Part shown: positions 53,206-63,744 of the stretch, in pieces
How positions within the stretch are numbered: position 1 is the stretch's first letter
Layout of the letters: each line of letters opens with the position of its first letter
Assembly: GCA_026225945.1 (NCBI GenBank)
Contig: JAMJFZ010000818.1
Coordinates: forward strand, 928,501-992,500
Length of the DNA stretch: 64,000 nt
Direction of reading: 5' to 3'
DNA from: Cricetomys ansorgei
Taxonomy: Eukaryota; Chordata; Mammalia; Rodentia; Nesomyidae
The notes under the pieces: generated by a model
Databases searched by the model: none
The model's input: the letters and a program-made list of their open reading frames with translations, nothing else
Told to the model about the DNA's origin: nothing
Made by a program: the position numbers and the translations under genes

Positions 53206-53799
53206 GTTGTAACACTGACCGTGTCTGCCTGCGCTTACAGCTCGGTGGGGGTAGGAGCCATGTCTACGTCATTGCAGACATCCCTCTCGTCGGCTGAAGG
53301 GGGAAAAAAGTATACATATGGGTGAACCCCTTTACAGACATGTGGCTAATAGAAATTGCATACAGTATCGGTCACTTAATTAAAACAGACTGTCAATACG
53401 TATCAAAACCTTACCAGTTTCCTAGAACTTGCCGTGTCCTCCGGAAGTGACTCAGCTGGAATTATCAAAGCACCGCATCCTTGGCCTTCCTGTGACCTCC
53501 CAGACTGGTTTGAACAGGTAAGGGGGCACTGTAATTAATACCCGTCCAGAAGTTCACGGGGAGTAAACAGAGATTTTGGAAACACAAGAGAGTTCCAAGT
53601 CCTCAGAGCAGTGACAAAGGCCTCAGTGGGCATGTGTGATTACACAGGGAGACTTTTGTTCCTGTGAGCCTGTTCTGCTGTCCCATGAGTTCATTCAGGG
53701 TCATGAGCTGCGTTTTAGACACGAGCGTTTTGGTGACATCATTGCCATGTTTCACAGTGGGAGGGGCATCGCAGCAGAGAGTGATCCTCTTTGGAGGGC
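53206..53799. other. unique noncoding sequence
   Basis: Nothing recognised. Confidence 0.45.
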
Positions 53800-53995
53800 T
53801 GGGGGAGGGGGGGTGGGGGTCAGCTCAGCAGTTGAGAGTGCAGGCTGCTGTTCTAGAGGACGCAGTGCCCACAGCTGGTGGCTCTAGCCACCAGTAACTC
53901 CAGCTGCAGGCGCTCCGATGCTCTCTCGGTTCTGTTCTGGCCTTCCTGGGCATCTGCACTCACACAGACACACATATGAAAAGGAAAATCTTTGA
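53800..53995 (+). repeat. B3 SINE
   Basis: GGGGGTCAGCTCAGCAGTTG, TGCTGTTCTAGAGGACGCAG, CACCAGTAACTCCAGCTGCA and CACACAGACACACATATG. Confidence 0.82.
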
Positions 53996-54206
53996 TTCTC
54001 TTGCCAGTCAGTTAGGCATGCCACGCTGTGGTCAGGTCGTCCCATGGAGAACGAGAGGTGCATCATTTTGTGTAAAATCGCGGTCTACTGTCAGTGTTAC
54101 GGCAAACGAAGTGCTGTCTCCCGATCTACTTACACTGTCTCTCTTTTCCTTCCTTCGCTTCCCCTCCCCATTCGAGGGGAAGAAGTTAAGAGACTTCGAG
54201 CTCGAA

Positions 54207-54416
54207 GAGCCAGGCACAGTGACACACGCCTTTAATCCAGCACTCGGGAGGCAGAGGCAGGTGGATCTCTGTTGAGTTGAAGGCCAGCCTGGTCTACAGA
54301 GCCCCAGAACAGCCAGAGCTGTGTAGAGAGACACTGTCTCAAAGAAAGGAAGGGACGGAGGGAGGAAGGGGGGAGAAGGAAGGAAGAAGGAAAGAAAGAA
54401 AAAGAAAAAAGAAATG
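54207..54416 (+). repeat. B1 SINE with purine tail
   Basis: GACACACGCCTTTAATCCAG, AAGGCCAGCCTGGTCTACAG and GAGACACTGTCTCAAAG, followed by a GGAA/GAAA tail to 54416. Confidence 0.9.
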
Positions 54417-54474
54417 TGTTGCTCGCCAATCCACAGGACCCTTGGGGACAGGGGTGGGGGGTAGGGTGGGGGAG

Positions 54475-54786
54475 TGTAGAGTTGGCACAGAACCAAGACA
54501 CACAGGTTCTGGGAGTCAGGTAGGTAGCCAAAAGCAGACTCCTTTTATTTCAAGAAGGGAAAACCCTTTATCCCCTCTGCCCAGCCCAGGCTTTCATACT
54601 AAAGGCTGTTGCTTTGGCTCTTCTCATCTCTGAGGATGTCCGAGCAGGTCTCAGGGCTTGCTCCAGTGGCAGGTCTAGTTTCTCTTACAGAAATGCAGAC
54701 TGGAGAATTTAATGTTAGCTCAGTGGTACCATGAGGTACAGGATTAGCCCAGCATCTGGGATGGCCTGGTTTCTGTCCTGGCACAG
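54475..54786 (-). mobile_element. possible solo LTR
   Basis: On the - strand: GGGGATAAAGGGTTTTCCC, then GAAATAAAAGGAGTCTGC (poly(A)-signal-like) and the end CCAACTCTACA. The 5' edge is a guess and no target duplication was found. Confidence 0.4.
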
Positions 54787-54905
54787 TGCTTAATTAACTG
54801 GGTAATCTGAAATTCTAGTGGCCGTATGTGAAAGGTAAAAGAGAAACAATAATATATACCTAAAACTGAAAAGACCCGGGTCCCACGCCCCACGGCACGA
54901 GCCCC

Positions 54906-55377
54906 TGTCATGGTCTCCCAGCCAGAGATGACCTCCAAAGAAAAGCCACGAGACTTAGGATCGATGCAACCGCATGAGGCTTTTAATATCCGGCACGACG
55001 GGGTTCACCTTCCGCGAGTCTCCACGCAGGGAGAGTGGGAGGCGAACCCTGATTCCTTTGTCTTTTGGCATTTTATGGCGTGCAGGGGAAGGAGGCTGGG
55101 GATAGGGCGTGCACAACTTTGATTGGCTCAGATTCTCCCGAGCGGGAATCTGTCTTTGTTATCTTTTGAACTGATTGGCTCTGTTTGTCTGCTGGGGGGA
55201 AGAGAAGTGGGGGGGAGTCGGGGTCCCTTACGAGTATGTGACAGCTAGCACCTGGGCAATGAAGCCTGAGGAAGTTTGTTGCTTAATCCTGAGACTCGAA
55301 GGGGTCATCGTTTAACTCAGGAATCTGATCCTGGATTCTGAATCTGAATCTGAACCCCAGGTTCCCGGGCCCTTTCA
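54906..55377 (-). mobile_element. gamma-type ERV LTR with adjacent tRNA-Pro-like primer binding site
   Basis: A 472-bp LTR candidate with TG...CA ends on the - strand (TGAAAGGGCC ... CATGACA). It has two CCAAT boxes (ATTGG near 55125 and 55173 on the + strand) and ATTAAA at 54987-54982. Directly after its 3' end the - strand reads GGGGCTCGT (54905-54897), matching the core of a tRNA-Pro primer binding site. About 70 bp of leader-like sequence follows; no gag, pol or env is visible next to it. Confidence 0.62.
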
Positions 55378-55487
55378 AAACCAATATCCCAATTTTCATT
55401 TTCTCCCGTGTAATTAATTTCAAGCTGAAGTAACCAAGAAAAAAGTGAGCCTTAATTAGTCAATTCATTCATGTGTGTGTTTGGCTT

Positions 55488-55953
55488 TGTGTCGCGAGCA
55501 AATTCTTATCAGGCGGGAAGAAGCCTCAGAGGCGGTATTGGTTCCACAAAGGATTTTTATTCTATGCTTATCACACACATTCACTCACACAGTCACGCCA
55601 ACACCTCTCCTAGTCTGGCCTCGGACGCAGGCAAGCCTCGAGATCTGTCCGGCAGCGCTGTGTGGTCCACAGCTGACTTCCTACCGGAGCACTGGTCCTG
55701 TGGCCTGCGAGTCTTCCGTTAGCAGGATTCGGCCTCGGTTGGTCCCCAGAGCGGCAGCATCTCCGGAGGCACTCGAGAGGGGCATGCTGAGCGAGGTCAG
55801 ACTAGGGTTTTTAAGCTAAATTCAGCCAATCACACTGTGGGCTCACGGGCATGGTCAGTTTTATCAGCACTGTCCAGATGTGCACACAGGCACTGGGGTT
55901 CCTCAGGGCGTGTCCAGCACCCACTCTCTGGACTTTAATATTGCTTACTCACA
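55488..55953 (-). mobile_element. solo ERV LTR with flanking 8-bp direct repeat
   Basis: 466 bp, with TGTG...CACA ends. It is flanked by TTTGGCTT on both sides (55480-55487 and 55954-55961). On the - strand it has a CCAAT box (GATTGGCTGA), a TTAAAA TATA-like box, AATAAA (55561-55556) and the U5 end GCGACACA. No internal viral sequence. Confidence 0.75.
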
Positions 55954-56084
55954 TTTGGCTTTTCAATATTGTTTATCATCACATTTTACATTATTATGCC
56001 TCTACATTATTCTCATCTATTCCGTTCCATTCCAATCATTCTTATATTGATTCTTATTCACTACATTTTGCTTTTTTTTTTTTC

Positions 56085-56662
56085 TTTTTTTTCCGTGGTG
56101 GGGTGGGGGGGGGTTTGAGACAGGATCACTGTGTAGTCCTAGCAAGACTGAAATTCACACAGATCCAACTGCTTCCGGGTCCCCAGTGCTGGGAGTAAAG
56201 GCACGTGCACAACGCTGTTTGAATTATTTGTTTTTATCTTTATTATTATTTATTTTTCTATTTATTTTTGGTTTTTCGAGACAGGGTCTCTCCGTTGTAG
56301 GCTGTCCTGGAAGTCACTCTGTAGACCAGGCTGGCCTCGAACTCACAGAGGTCCATCTGCCTCTGCTTCCCCAGTGCTGGGATTAAAGATGTGTGCCACC
56401 ATGCCGTTTTAAAAATTTTTTATGTTTTTAGTTATTTTTAATTGTTACATTTATTTATTGTTTTGTGTATGTGCGTGCGCGTGCATGCGTGTGCATGCGA
56501 GCGTGCGCGCGCATGTGCGAACCATGGTACTGATGTAGAGGTCAGAGGACAGCTTTCAGGAATGAGTTATCTCCTACCCTGTGCAGCTCCAGGATCAAAC
56601 TCAGGTTGTCAGACCCAGGGACCAGTGTCTGTACAGGATTGACTACATCACCAACCCTTTTT
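56085..56662 (-). repeat. cluster of reverse B1, B1 and RSINE1-type SINEs
   Basis: Old B1-type at 56085-56212. Good B1 at 56265-56408 (CGAGACAGGGTCTCTCCGTT, GTAGACCAGGCTGGCCTCGA). RSINE1-type at 56438-56662 with an alternating GTGCGTGCGCGTGCATGCG tail (GAGGTCAGAGGACAGC, GGATCAAACTCAGGTTGTC). Confidence 0.82.
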
Positions 56663-57193
56663 GTGGTCTTGAGTCTGGAACTCATGTATCCCGGCCTTGA
56701 ACTTGCTATGTAGCCGAGAGACCCCGACCTTCAGATCGTCCTTCCTTCACTGGTTTCCACATGCTTTGCTTCAGGTGTCTCTGCTTCTAAGGGTCGTCGT
56801 TCCCTCTGTGATAGTCTTCATGATGAAGAAGTCATTCCCGAAGAGGTCCGTGGGACACCGTAGGAATGAACTGAGCTGAAGAGGGGGCTGAGGGAAGGTC
56901 TGAAGCGCTGGGAAGGCAGCCTCCACCTTTGGTCGTGTGTCTGCTGCAGGAGCGACAGCTTGATTGTGTGGGGAAAGCCCCTGCATGTCGGGCCACGGGT
57001 GTGGTCCTGTTGAGACTAAGTTGGTTTTTTCATTCCCTCTCCACACTTGGGAGTCCTCCGTGAAACCCCAGGGGGGCTCCAGAAGCACCATGTTGTGCTG
57101 TTCTACTAGGGAGTGAAAAAAAGAGAAACAGCTTAAATGCCCACTGAGTGAGGGGTGAACTAGATGACAATAAAGCCCTACTATGGAAAAGCA
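56663..57193. other. unique noncoding sequence
   Basis: No repeat or exon recognised. Confidence 0.4.
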
Positions 57194-57792
57194 TGTGTAG
57201 TACCCAGGATTCTGGAACCCCTTTGGCCCTCAAAGTTTCACCAGGAGTCCAGGTCTGCTGTAAAAACAAGGAGTCTTTATTCTGCAGAGTAAACCAGCAT
57301 GCTGGGGTCAGGCACCAGGTGGAATGGCCGGCCCTGAACAGAGGCTTGCTGGCCTTTTTATAGACAGTAAGAGGAGATTTCAACATAGGTGAGGTAGCCT
57401 GGTTTCTAATTGGGGGACAGAAATGCAGTTTACAAATGTTTAGTTTTGATTGGCTCATGCTCAAGGGGCTAACTGTCTGGTTAGCCATCAAAGTCAAGAC
57501 ATTTGGTTTATGGCCCCTAGGCCATCTGGCCAGATAAGGTAGGGGCCAGTCCCGTCTGCTTCTTTTCTCAGATTGGTTGCCCTCACAGTGGGGGGTCCTT
57601 TTCCAGGTTATCTAAGCCTCATTTGGCAGGTGTATCCTGGCTCCTGTTAGTCTGCCATTTGGCTCAGGGAAGGGACTTTTGCAATTTTTCCCAGGAACCA
57701 GGGTGAGGGTGGGTCCCTTTTGAGTCCTAAGGGCCCATGGTTTCCATGGTGGAAGTCCTTTCCCTTAGAAAGACTCATCCAGGTCTAACACA
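57194..57792 (-). mobile_element. solo ERV LTR (599 bp)
   Basis: TGTG...CACA ends on the - strand (TGTGTTAGACC ... GGTACTACACA). It has a CCAAT box (ATTGG near 57448), TATAAAAAGG (57362-57353), AATAAA (57281-57276) and a U5 of about 80 bp. Flanking AGCA/TGCA may be a mutated 4-bp target duplication. No primer binding site follows. Confidence 0.72.
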
Positions 57793-57865
57793 TGCAGCCT
57801 TCAAAAATGCACCAGCTGGGCTCCTGCATGATGAAGAGGACCCCAAATACCGTAAGTAAAAAAAG

Positions 57866-58080
57866 CAAGCCAGGTGGTGGCGGTGCATGCCTTTAATCCC
57901 AGCACTCAGCCTGGAGGCAGCCAGAGCAGAAAAACAAACAAACAAACAAACAAAAAGTCGGCAGAGATCTCTGTGAGTTCCAGCCCAGCCTGGTCTACAG
58001 AGTGAGTTGCACAGGACAGTTTTCAAAAGAGCAAGTTGCTGCCAGAGTTACAACAGAGAAACCCTGTCTTGAAAAACAAA
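57866..58080 (+). repeat. B1 SINE with internal (CAAA)n insertion
   Basis: CATGCCTTTAATCCCAGCAC, then an AAACAAACAAACAAAC block (57932-57953), then GAGATCTCTGTGAGTTCCAG, CCAGCCTGGTCTACAGAG and CAGAGAAACCCTGTCTTG. The 3' half also carries an extra ~30-bp segment. Confidence 0.82.
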
Positions 58081-58081
58081 A

Positions 58082-58272
58082 CAAAAAAAACAGAAAGAAG
58101 GAAGGGAAGGGAAGGGAAAGAAAAGGAAGGAAAGGGTAGGGTAGGGTAGGGTAGGGTAGGGTAGGGTAGGGAAGGAAGGGAAGGAAGGGAAGGGAAGGGA
58201 AGGGAAGGGAAGGGAAGGGAAGGGAAGGGAAGGGAAGGGAAGGGAAGGGAAGGGAAAGGAAAGGAAAAGATA
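58082..58272. repeat. (GGGTA)n/(GGGAA)n microsatellite
   Basis: Pentamers on the SINE tail: seven GGGTA at about 58135-58170, then roughly 17 GGGAA to 58272. Four or more G-triplets per strand. Confidence 0.93.
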
Positions 58273-58784
58273 GTAGTTTAGGGCAAACAAATCAGGGTTT
58301 GGGGGTGAATGTCTCTACTCCCCACAGCTAACACTGCACAGAAGCCACTGTGTCCGGTGTTCAAGGACAGGAAGACCTTCCTTGAATTACCCAGAGAAAT
58401 CCCTGCTTTGTGTCCCCTGAGCTCCGAACAATGGACCGGGAACTGAGAGATACATTTTAGAATATCAGAGCCTGGACTGTGGGTGTGGGCGAGTCTTGGC
58501 TTTCTCCTGAGCTGTGACCTTGGATGAGATGTTTAGCAACTGTGGGCCTGTCCTTGCTTCTCTGGACCTCAGTGGCTACTGGCAGAACTGAAATCTCTAA
58601 AATTCTTTCTGAGTTTCATGTGTCTTGACTGGTATTATCTCTTAGATGGCCTTGGCTGAGGGATCCAGAGTCCGCTCAGGGCTGAGAGCGCCACCTGGTG
58701 ACCATGTTTGTAAGTAAGATTGTGGGTTGGTCCTAGGTCCAGAAGTATGGAAGCTGTTTTATCTGTTCCTCTCCTCCTCTTATC
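58273..58784. other. unique noncoding sequence
   Basis: Nothing recognised. Confidence 0.4.
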
Positions 58785-59110
58785 TGATGGCTAGACTTGG
58801 TTGTCAGCTTTACACACCATAAACCCAAGAAGAAAGGATTTAAATTGAGGAATCACCTCCATCCTACGGCGTATGGACACACCTGCCGGGCATTTTCTTG
58901 ATTGCTAATGGATGCCAGAGGGCCCAGCCCACTGTGGGCGGTGCTATCCCTAGGCTGTGGGCATGGCCAGTAAGCAGCATTCCTTGGCTTCTGCTTCAGG
59001 TCACTGCCTTGACTTTTCTTAATGGTGGTCTTGAAAGTGTAAACTCAAAAGAAATCCTTTCCTCTCCAGTTTGTCTTTGGTCATGTTTATCCTAGCAACC
59101 AAAGAAAATG
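58785..59110 (+). mobile_element. common rodent LTR-like interspersed repeat
   Basis: GGCTAGACTTGGTTGTCAGC, TGAGGAATCACCTCC, GGCATTTTCTTGATTGC, GAGGGCCCAGCCCACTGTGG, GCTTCTGCTTCAGG and TTGGTCATGTTTATC. The pattern is familiar from rodent genomes; I am not sure of the formal family name. Confidence 0.6.
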
Positions 59111-59114
59111 ACAA

Positions 59115-59885
59115 TACTTTTATCTTTGTTGAAGCTGGCTAAGTAGCTCGAGTTGGCCTCAAATTCCTGATCTTCCTGCCTTAACCTCCTGTGTACATCA
59201 CATCCAGCTGAAACATGTTTATAATTCCAGTTTCGACCTGCAAGGTTTGGTTTTCATTATTTTGTTCTCTCCTGAGTATTTTTTAAAAACTTTTCGAAGG
59301 ATATGTTGTAAGTGTATCTTTTGTTGTTGTTTTTTAAAAAAGGCTTATTTATGTGTGTGTGCCAGTAGGGGGCACGGTCTGATCCTCTGGAGCTGGGGTT
59401 ATAGGTGGCTGGGGAATGCCTGACCCGGGTGCTGGCATCCAAACTTGGGTCCTCTGGAAGAGCAGGAAGCGCTCCTTACCCACTGAGCCTGTCTTGCCGA
59501 GTGTTTTTTAACTATTTTGTCATTCTGGAGATTGAACCCAGAGCCTTAAAAATGCTACTGAATTGCACCCCCAGACTATTTTAAATTGTTAATTTGGATT
59601 TTGTTGTTTTTCTCATTGGGGAGGTGCATTTTGAAACAGGGTTTCTCTGTCTAACAGCCCTCGCTGTCCTGGAAGTCGCTTTTGTTGACCAGGCTGGCCT
59701 CGAACTCACAGAGATCCAACTGCCTTTGCCTTGCTTGGTTTTTTTTGTTTTTTTGTTTTTTTCAAGACAGGGTTTCTCTATGTAGGCCTGGCTGACCTGG
59801 AACTTGGAATTGGAAGTCTCCTGTTTCAGCCTCCTCCTGCCTGGGCCTCCGGAGACCCTGGAGTTAACGGGGGGTGTACTACCAC
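59115..59885 (-). repeat. cluster of reverse SINEs (B1-type, B2, ID, B1, B1)
   Basis: Old B1-type at 59115-59210. B2 at 59335-59505 (CCAAACTTGGGTCCTCTGGA, AGAGCAGGAAGCGCTCC). ID at 59505-59580 (GAGATTGAACCCAGAGCC). B1 at 59605-59730 (GACCAGGCTGGCCTCGAACT). B1-type at 59735-59885 (CAAGACAGGGTTTCTCTATG). Confidence 0.8.
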
Positions 59886-60009
59886 TAAAACCCTGATAGC
59901 TTTGACAGTGATATAGGTATGCATGTTTTCCTGCTGCTAGGGAACATAGCTTCCATCACACGATCTTTCCACACTGGTGTCTAACACAGTTCCTGAGGCG
60001 GACACACAA

Positions 60010-60254
60010 ATGAATAGCTGCAGTGTTAAGCACTACTTGTGAGGCTGAGGCAGGAGGATTATTTAAGCCCATGAGTTTAAGGCTAACTTGGTCAACAGTG
60101 AGACCCTAAGCCACATAAGAACTAAACAAAAATAGGGCGGGAGAAATGGCTCAGTGATTACGAATTTGTACTGGCTCCCAGCACCCTAAACTGCCTGTAA
60201 TTCCAGCTTAAGGGCATCAGACTACACCTCTGGCCTCTGTAGGCACGCACACAT

Positions 60255-60285
<31 letters not shown>

Positions 60286-60288
60286 TAA
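60010..60288 (+). repeat. B1-type and B3 SINEs
   Basis: B1-type at 60010-60120 (GAGGCTGAGGCAGGAGGATT). B3-type at 60130-60288 (GGGAGAAATGGCTCAGTGAT, AATTCCAGCTTAAGGGCATC), with (CA)n at 60260-60282. Confidence 0.75.
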
Positions 60289-60539
60289 AAACAAATGTTT
60301 TTAAACCATTTAAAAACAAAACAAGAACAAAAATTCACTACTTAAGGAAATACCAGACTCCAGGGAGTTCATTTTATAAACATGGATGTGTGTCTGTGGT
60401 GGCTTGAGAGTTTATTTGGCCTCCCTGAGCCTCCGTATCTTCATCTGTAGAATGGGGATGTGAACATTGAGTCGGGTTTGTTAACAGTTGGAAAGGCTGG
60501 CACTATTATGCCCAGTGACAGCCAATTCTAACTTCTTGT

Positions 60540-61010
60540 TCCTGTCATTTTCTCAATTACTGTAACAGAATACCTGAGGATTCCTGAGTTATAATGTAAA
60601 AGAAGCACATTTGGCTCACAGTTCTGATGCTTGGCTAGTCCAAGAACATGGAACGGGGAACTGACTGTGTGTGGCCTGTCACTAGGAGGCTGCCTGGCAC
60701 TGCAGAAGCTGGGTGTGGAGGTGCTGCAATTCCAGCAGCAAAAAGTGGGGGCAGAAGATCACAAGCTCAAGAGCGCCCCCTACTACACAGCCAGTTCAAG
60801 GCAGCTTGGGCCACCTGTGAGTCTTCGAGGGAGGGATGGTGGGAGGAAGGAGGGTATAGTGTGTACACAAGAATAGATTTACCTACCCTCGAGCTGACTA
60901 ACTGCCTAGAAAGTGATTAATCTACGCTAGTGACCTAAGTCCCTCCCATTAAAACAACACTAGGAACAAAGATTCTACCATATGAATTTGGGGGGGTACA
61001 TCCAAACTAT
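60540..61010 (-). mobile_element. MaLR-type LTR, reverse, interrupted by SINE-like sequence
   Basis: CAATTACTGTAACAGAATAC, GGCTCACAGTTCTGATGC, CCCTCCCATTAAAACAACAC, CCATATGAATTTGGGGGGG and CATCCAAACTATAG. The segments follow the complement order of MST/MLT LTRs. The middle (about 60700-60880) looks like inserted SINE-like material. Confidence 0.62.
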
Positions 61011-61089
61011 AGTGTGTGCTATGAGGGATATGGGCCCAAGAAGACCAAGGTTAACATCGGGAGTCTTCCTCCATGGCTTCCCACTGTAG

Positions 61090-61255
61090 AAGGAAAAGGT
61101 ATGGAGCACACCTTTAATCCCAGCACTCGGGAGGCAGAGTCAGAAGGATCTCTGTGAGTTCGGGACTAGCCTGGTCTACAGAGTGAGTTCCAGCACAGCC
61201 AGAGTTACAACAGAGAAATCCTGTGTTGCAAATAAATAAATAAATAAATAAATAA
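61090..61255 (+). repeat. B1 SINE with (AAAT)n tail
   Basis: CACACCTTTAATCCCAGCAC, TAGCCTGGTCTACAGAGTGA and CAGAGTTACAACAGAGAAAT, then seven AAAT-type units. Confidence 0.92.
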
Positions 61256-61679
61256 TTTTAAATACTGAGCCTAAGAGATCTATAGACTAAGAACATGACT
61301 TCCTGGAATGCTGGGTAGGGCTGTTCAAGTGAGGTACAGAAAGGCAGAATCCTGTAATCTCACTCGCCCAAGGGTGGAAAACCTCCAGGAATGTTGGGTG
61401 GGGAGTGTCCAGATCCCATTTAGTTAGTCCTACCTATCGATATGCTCCAAATGCACCAGATAATCTTAGTCACTTGTAGGCAGAAGATAACCCAGACAGG
61501 AAGTACACCAAGATAGATGTCTGCAACTGATTGGACCTGCTGGGAAGTACTTAGCCTTGTGGGTTCTGCCTTCTGAAGCATCTGTGTCAAGTGAGTTGGT
61601 GCCGTTCATATTAAAGACACTTTGAACGAATGAGGGCTATGTTGAGAAAGTTAGGAAAGAAGTTTTTTTCCTACAGTTG
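61256..61679. other. possible degraded LTR, otherwise unassigned
   Basis: AACTGATTGGACCTGCTGGG and CATATTAAAGACACTTTG on the + strand resemble a CCAAT-type box region and an ATTAAA poly(A) signal of an LTR. Not enough to call firmly. Confidence 0.3.
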
Positions 61680-62130
61680 CTATTCCCCCCCTTTAATTAT
61701 GCTTTTGTTTTTGAAACAGTATGTCACTATGCAGCCCTTGCTGACAGGGGAAGAGGCCTTGGGCTGTATGCATTTTATTTGAGAAAAGTTGTCTAGGTCA
61801 GTAAGAACCTCAAAATTGAAACTTCCATCCTTGAGAGAGTATTGTGGCCAGATCTGATTGGATAATTGAATAAGTTTGGTGGGCTGGAGCTCTAGCTGAG
61901 ACAGAGCTTTGAGAGCCCATGTAAAAAATTTTGGTTTAATTTTGAAATGACAGGTGTGGGACTGGTGGAGGGTCTTATCACACTGCCTGAGGCACCTTTC
62001 CCGCACTCCCACCAGGTTAGGGGAAGATGGAAAAAAAACCAAGCTTGAATGTAAGGACTGGCTTTCCCACACGCTCCTAAGATTTGGGGGAGTCACAAAG
62101 TCAGTTAAAGCTGGAACCTCCAAGATATTG
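61680..62130 (-). pseudogene. degraded class-I ERV gag-like remnant
   Basis: A - strand open stretch of 147 codons (62123-61680). It contains a W-P-Q-Y motif, then a short gap and F-N-F followed by a D-L-D-N-F run. I recognise this pattern from the matrix region of gammaretrovirus-like Gag in old mammalian ERVs. The stretch is short, lacks later Gag domains (CA, NC) and any pol or env, and cannot make a functional Gag. Assignment is by motif only. Confidence 0.42.
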
Positions 62131-62850
62131 TGATCTGGAGAACAGAGAACCCTCCCCCTGTTGCGGGGGGGGCTTCCGGGGTCAGATCCAGATGGATGGT
62201 TTACCTCATCCTGCAGAATTCAGGTGTGCGAGTGGTGGGGATCAAACTGTGGAAGGCCTCTCAGCATGGGGATCAGAGAGTCTGTGAGGAAGGGGTCAGA
62301 GAAAGATGGATGGAGAGGACTCAGCAGAGAGAAGAGGGTTGGAGTCAGGCCGGGTTTACACACAGCACCAATAAAACCCAGGAACCAAAGTTCTGAGATT
62401 GGACTTGCGCTCCTCATGAAGGCAGAGGCAGTAAGAGGCCACGGGTCTCAGGTAGGACTGGTGGCTGTTTAGCCTTTATAGTGAGCTTAGAGGCTGTCCT
62501 TGCTCCCAGAGAAATCACCCCAGGGGCAGGGGGATGAGGAAAATAGGATGTAAGAAAAATGAGGCAAGGAGAGGCAGACAGACTCACCTCAACAGGCTGA
62601 GAAGGCTTTATCGGAAAAGAGAGGGGCCCCAACCTTTCTGAGGGATGAAGGCTGACCTCATTTAGAGGTGTTAAGGATCATGTATATATACATAGGTCTC
62701 TACCAGGAAGTTACAGCTTTGTGTGTGTGTGTGGGGAGGGTGGGTTTGTCAGGGAGCAGGATGGGTTGTTTCTTTTAAAGGGCATTTTGTTTCTGCAGGT
62801 GGAGCTGAACTTCAAACTGGGGCAACATAAAGCAACTCTTTATGGTTAGG
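62131..62850 (-). mobile_element. ERV leader and possible 5' LTR remnant
   Basis: Lies upstream of the gag-like remnant in the same (-) orientation. Near 62610-62690 the - strand has ATATATAC (TATA-like), GATAAAGC and a pyrimidine-rich U5-like section. Between this and the gag-like region is about 430 bp of leader-like sequence. No clear primer binding site or LTR edges. Confidence 0.4.
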
Positions 62851-62899
62851 GCTATCGCCCAGCACAGCCGGGCTCCATTCCAAATGACCTAAGGCTATT

Positions 62900-62955
62900 A
62901 GGCTCAACCCAACTCTAGGCAAGCGCTGTGGCTGAGCTACGTCCCCAACCCACTC
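62900..62955 (-). repeat. ID SINE fragment
   Basis: Reverse: CAAGCGCTGTGGCTGAGCTA and CGTCCCCAACCC. Confidence 0.6.
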
Positions 62956-63744
62956 ATTCCTGCTACCACCAAGCTACACGCCTCGATTCATAAAATAACA
63001 ACCGTGCTGGCCACATATATACAAATAGGTGAGTAGCTGAAACGCAGGAGAAGGGACCAGGGTCCCTGGCCCTCTGTCCTCTCTCAGCAGGTCACTTTCT
63101 TTGAGAGTGCTGTGGAGTTATCTCATCCAGACAAAGAGGAGTTCAGGATGGTGAATGTGTGTAGTTTATTATCTTCCAGAACCTGCTTGGCTGCTCTCAC
63201 CGGTTAGGGTACCTGGCTCATCTACCTCCCATCAGCCTCTAGGGGTCTGTTGCTCTGGGAACTGGATGCTGTCTTCCTTTTCTCCCCGTGAGGGGAAAGT
63301 CCATCTTCTTGGTGGGGTGGGGTGGTAGCAGTAGTGGTGGATCTTCCTTCTGAGTCCCATGGGTCTGGAAGCCACCAAATTTCACCATCCTGGTCTCTGG
63401 TCCAGAGAGGCTGGGCTCCAGTTCTAAGGAGTAAGCTCGTTGGACAACTCTCAGTTCTTTGCCTTATCCCAACAGCCCTCTTCTTGGATGTTTGTCTGTT
63501 TATCTGCCTTTTTGTTTCCCTAGAATCCAGGCGTCTGCAGCGGGTTTCCAGCCAGGCAGGTCCCCACTGTTCCCCAAGGGCCCCAGGGGACACCTCTACG
63601 TCGTTGCTAAGACCATCTCTCTCAGAGTCACCTCTAGGGACAAGAGGAGGACTGGGGCAGAAATAATTGGCACAAAGATGGCTTGCCTGAGTTTTCAAAG
63701 AACCAGGCTGCAGGTGCAATCTTACAAAGCAGCCAGAAGCCCAG
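62956..63744. other. unassigned sequence with a 165-codon - strand open frame
   Basis: No repeat family recognised. The - strand is open from 63719 to 63222, but I recognise no domain in the translation; it is low-complexity in R, S, T and P and has no promoter or splice context. Probably chance. Confidence 0.35.

Noticed and set aside
61256..61679. Possible + strand LTR with ATTAAA
   Set aside because: Only two weak signals; edges and target duplication absent.
63222..63719. 165-codon - strand open frame
   Set aside because: No recognisable domain, repeats or conserved signature; no exon context. Kept only as unassigned.
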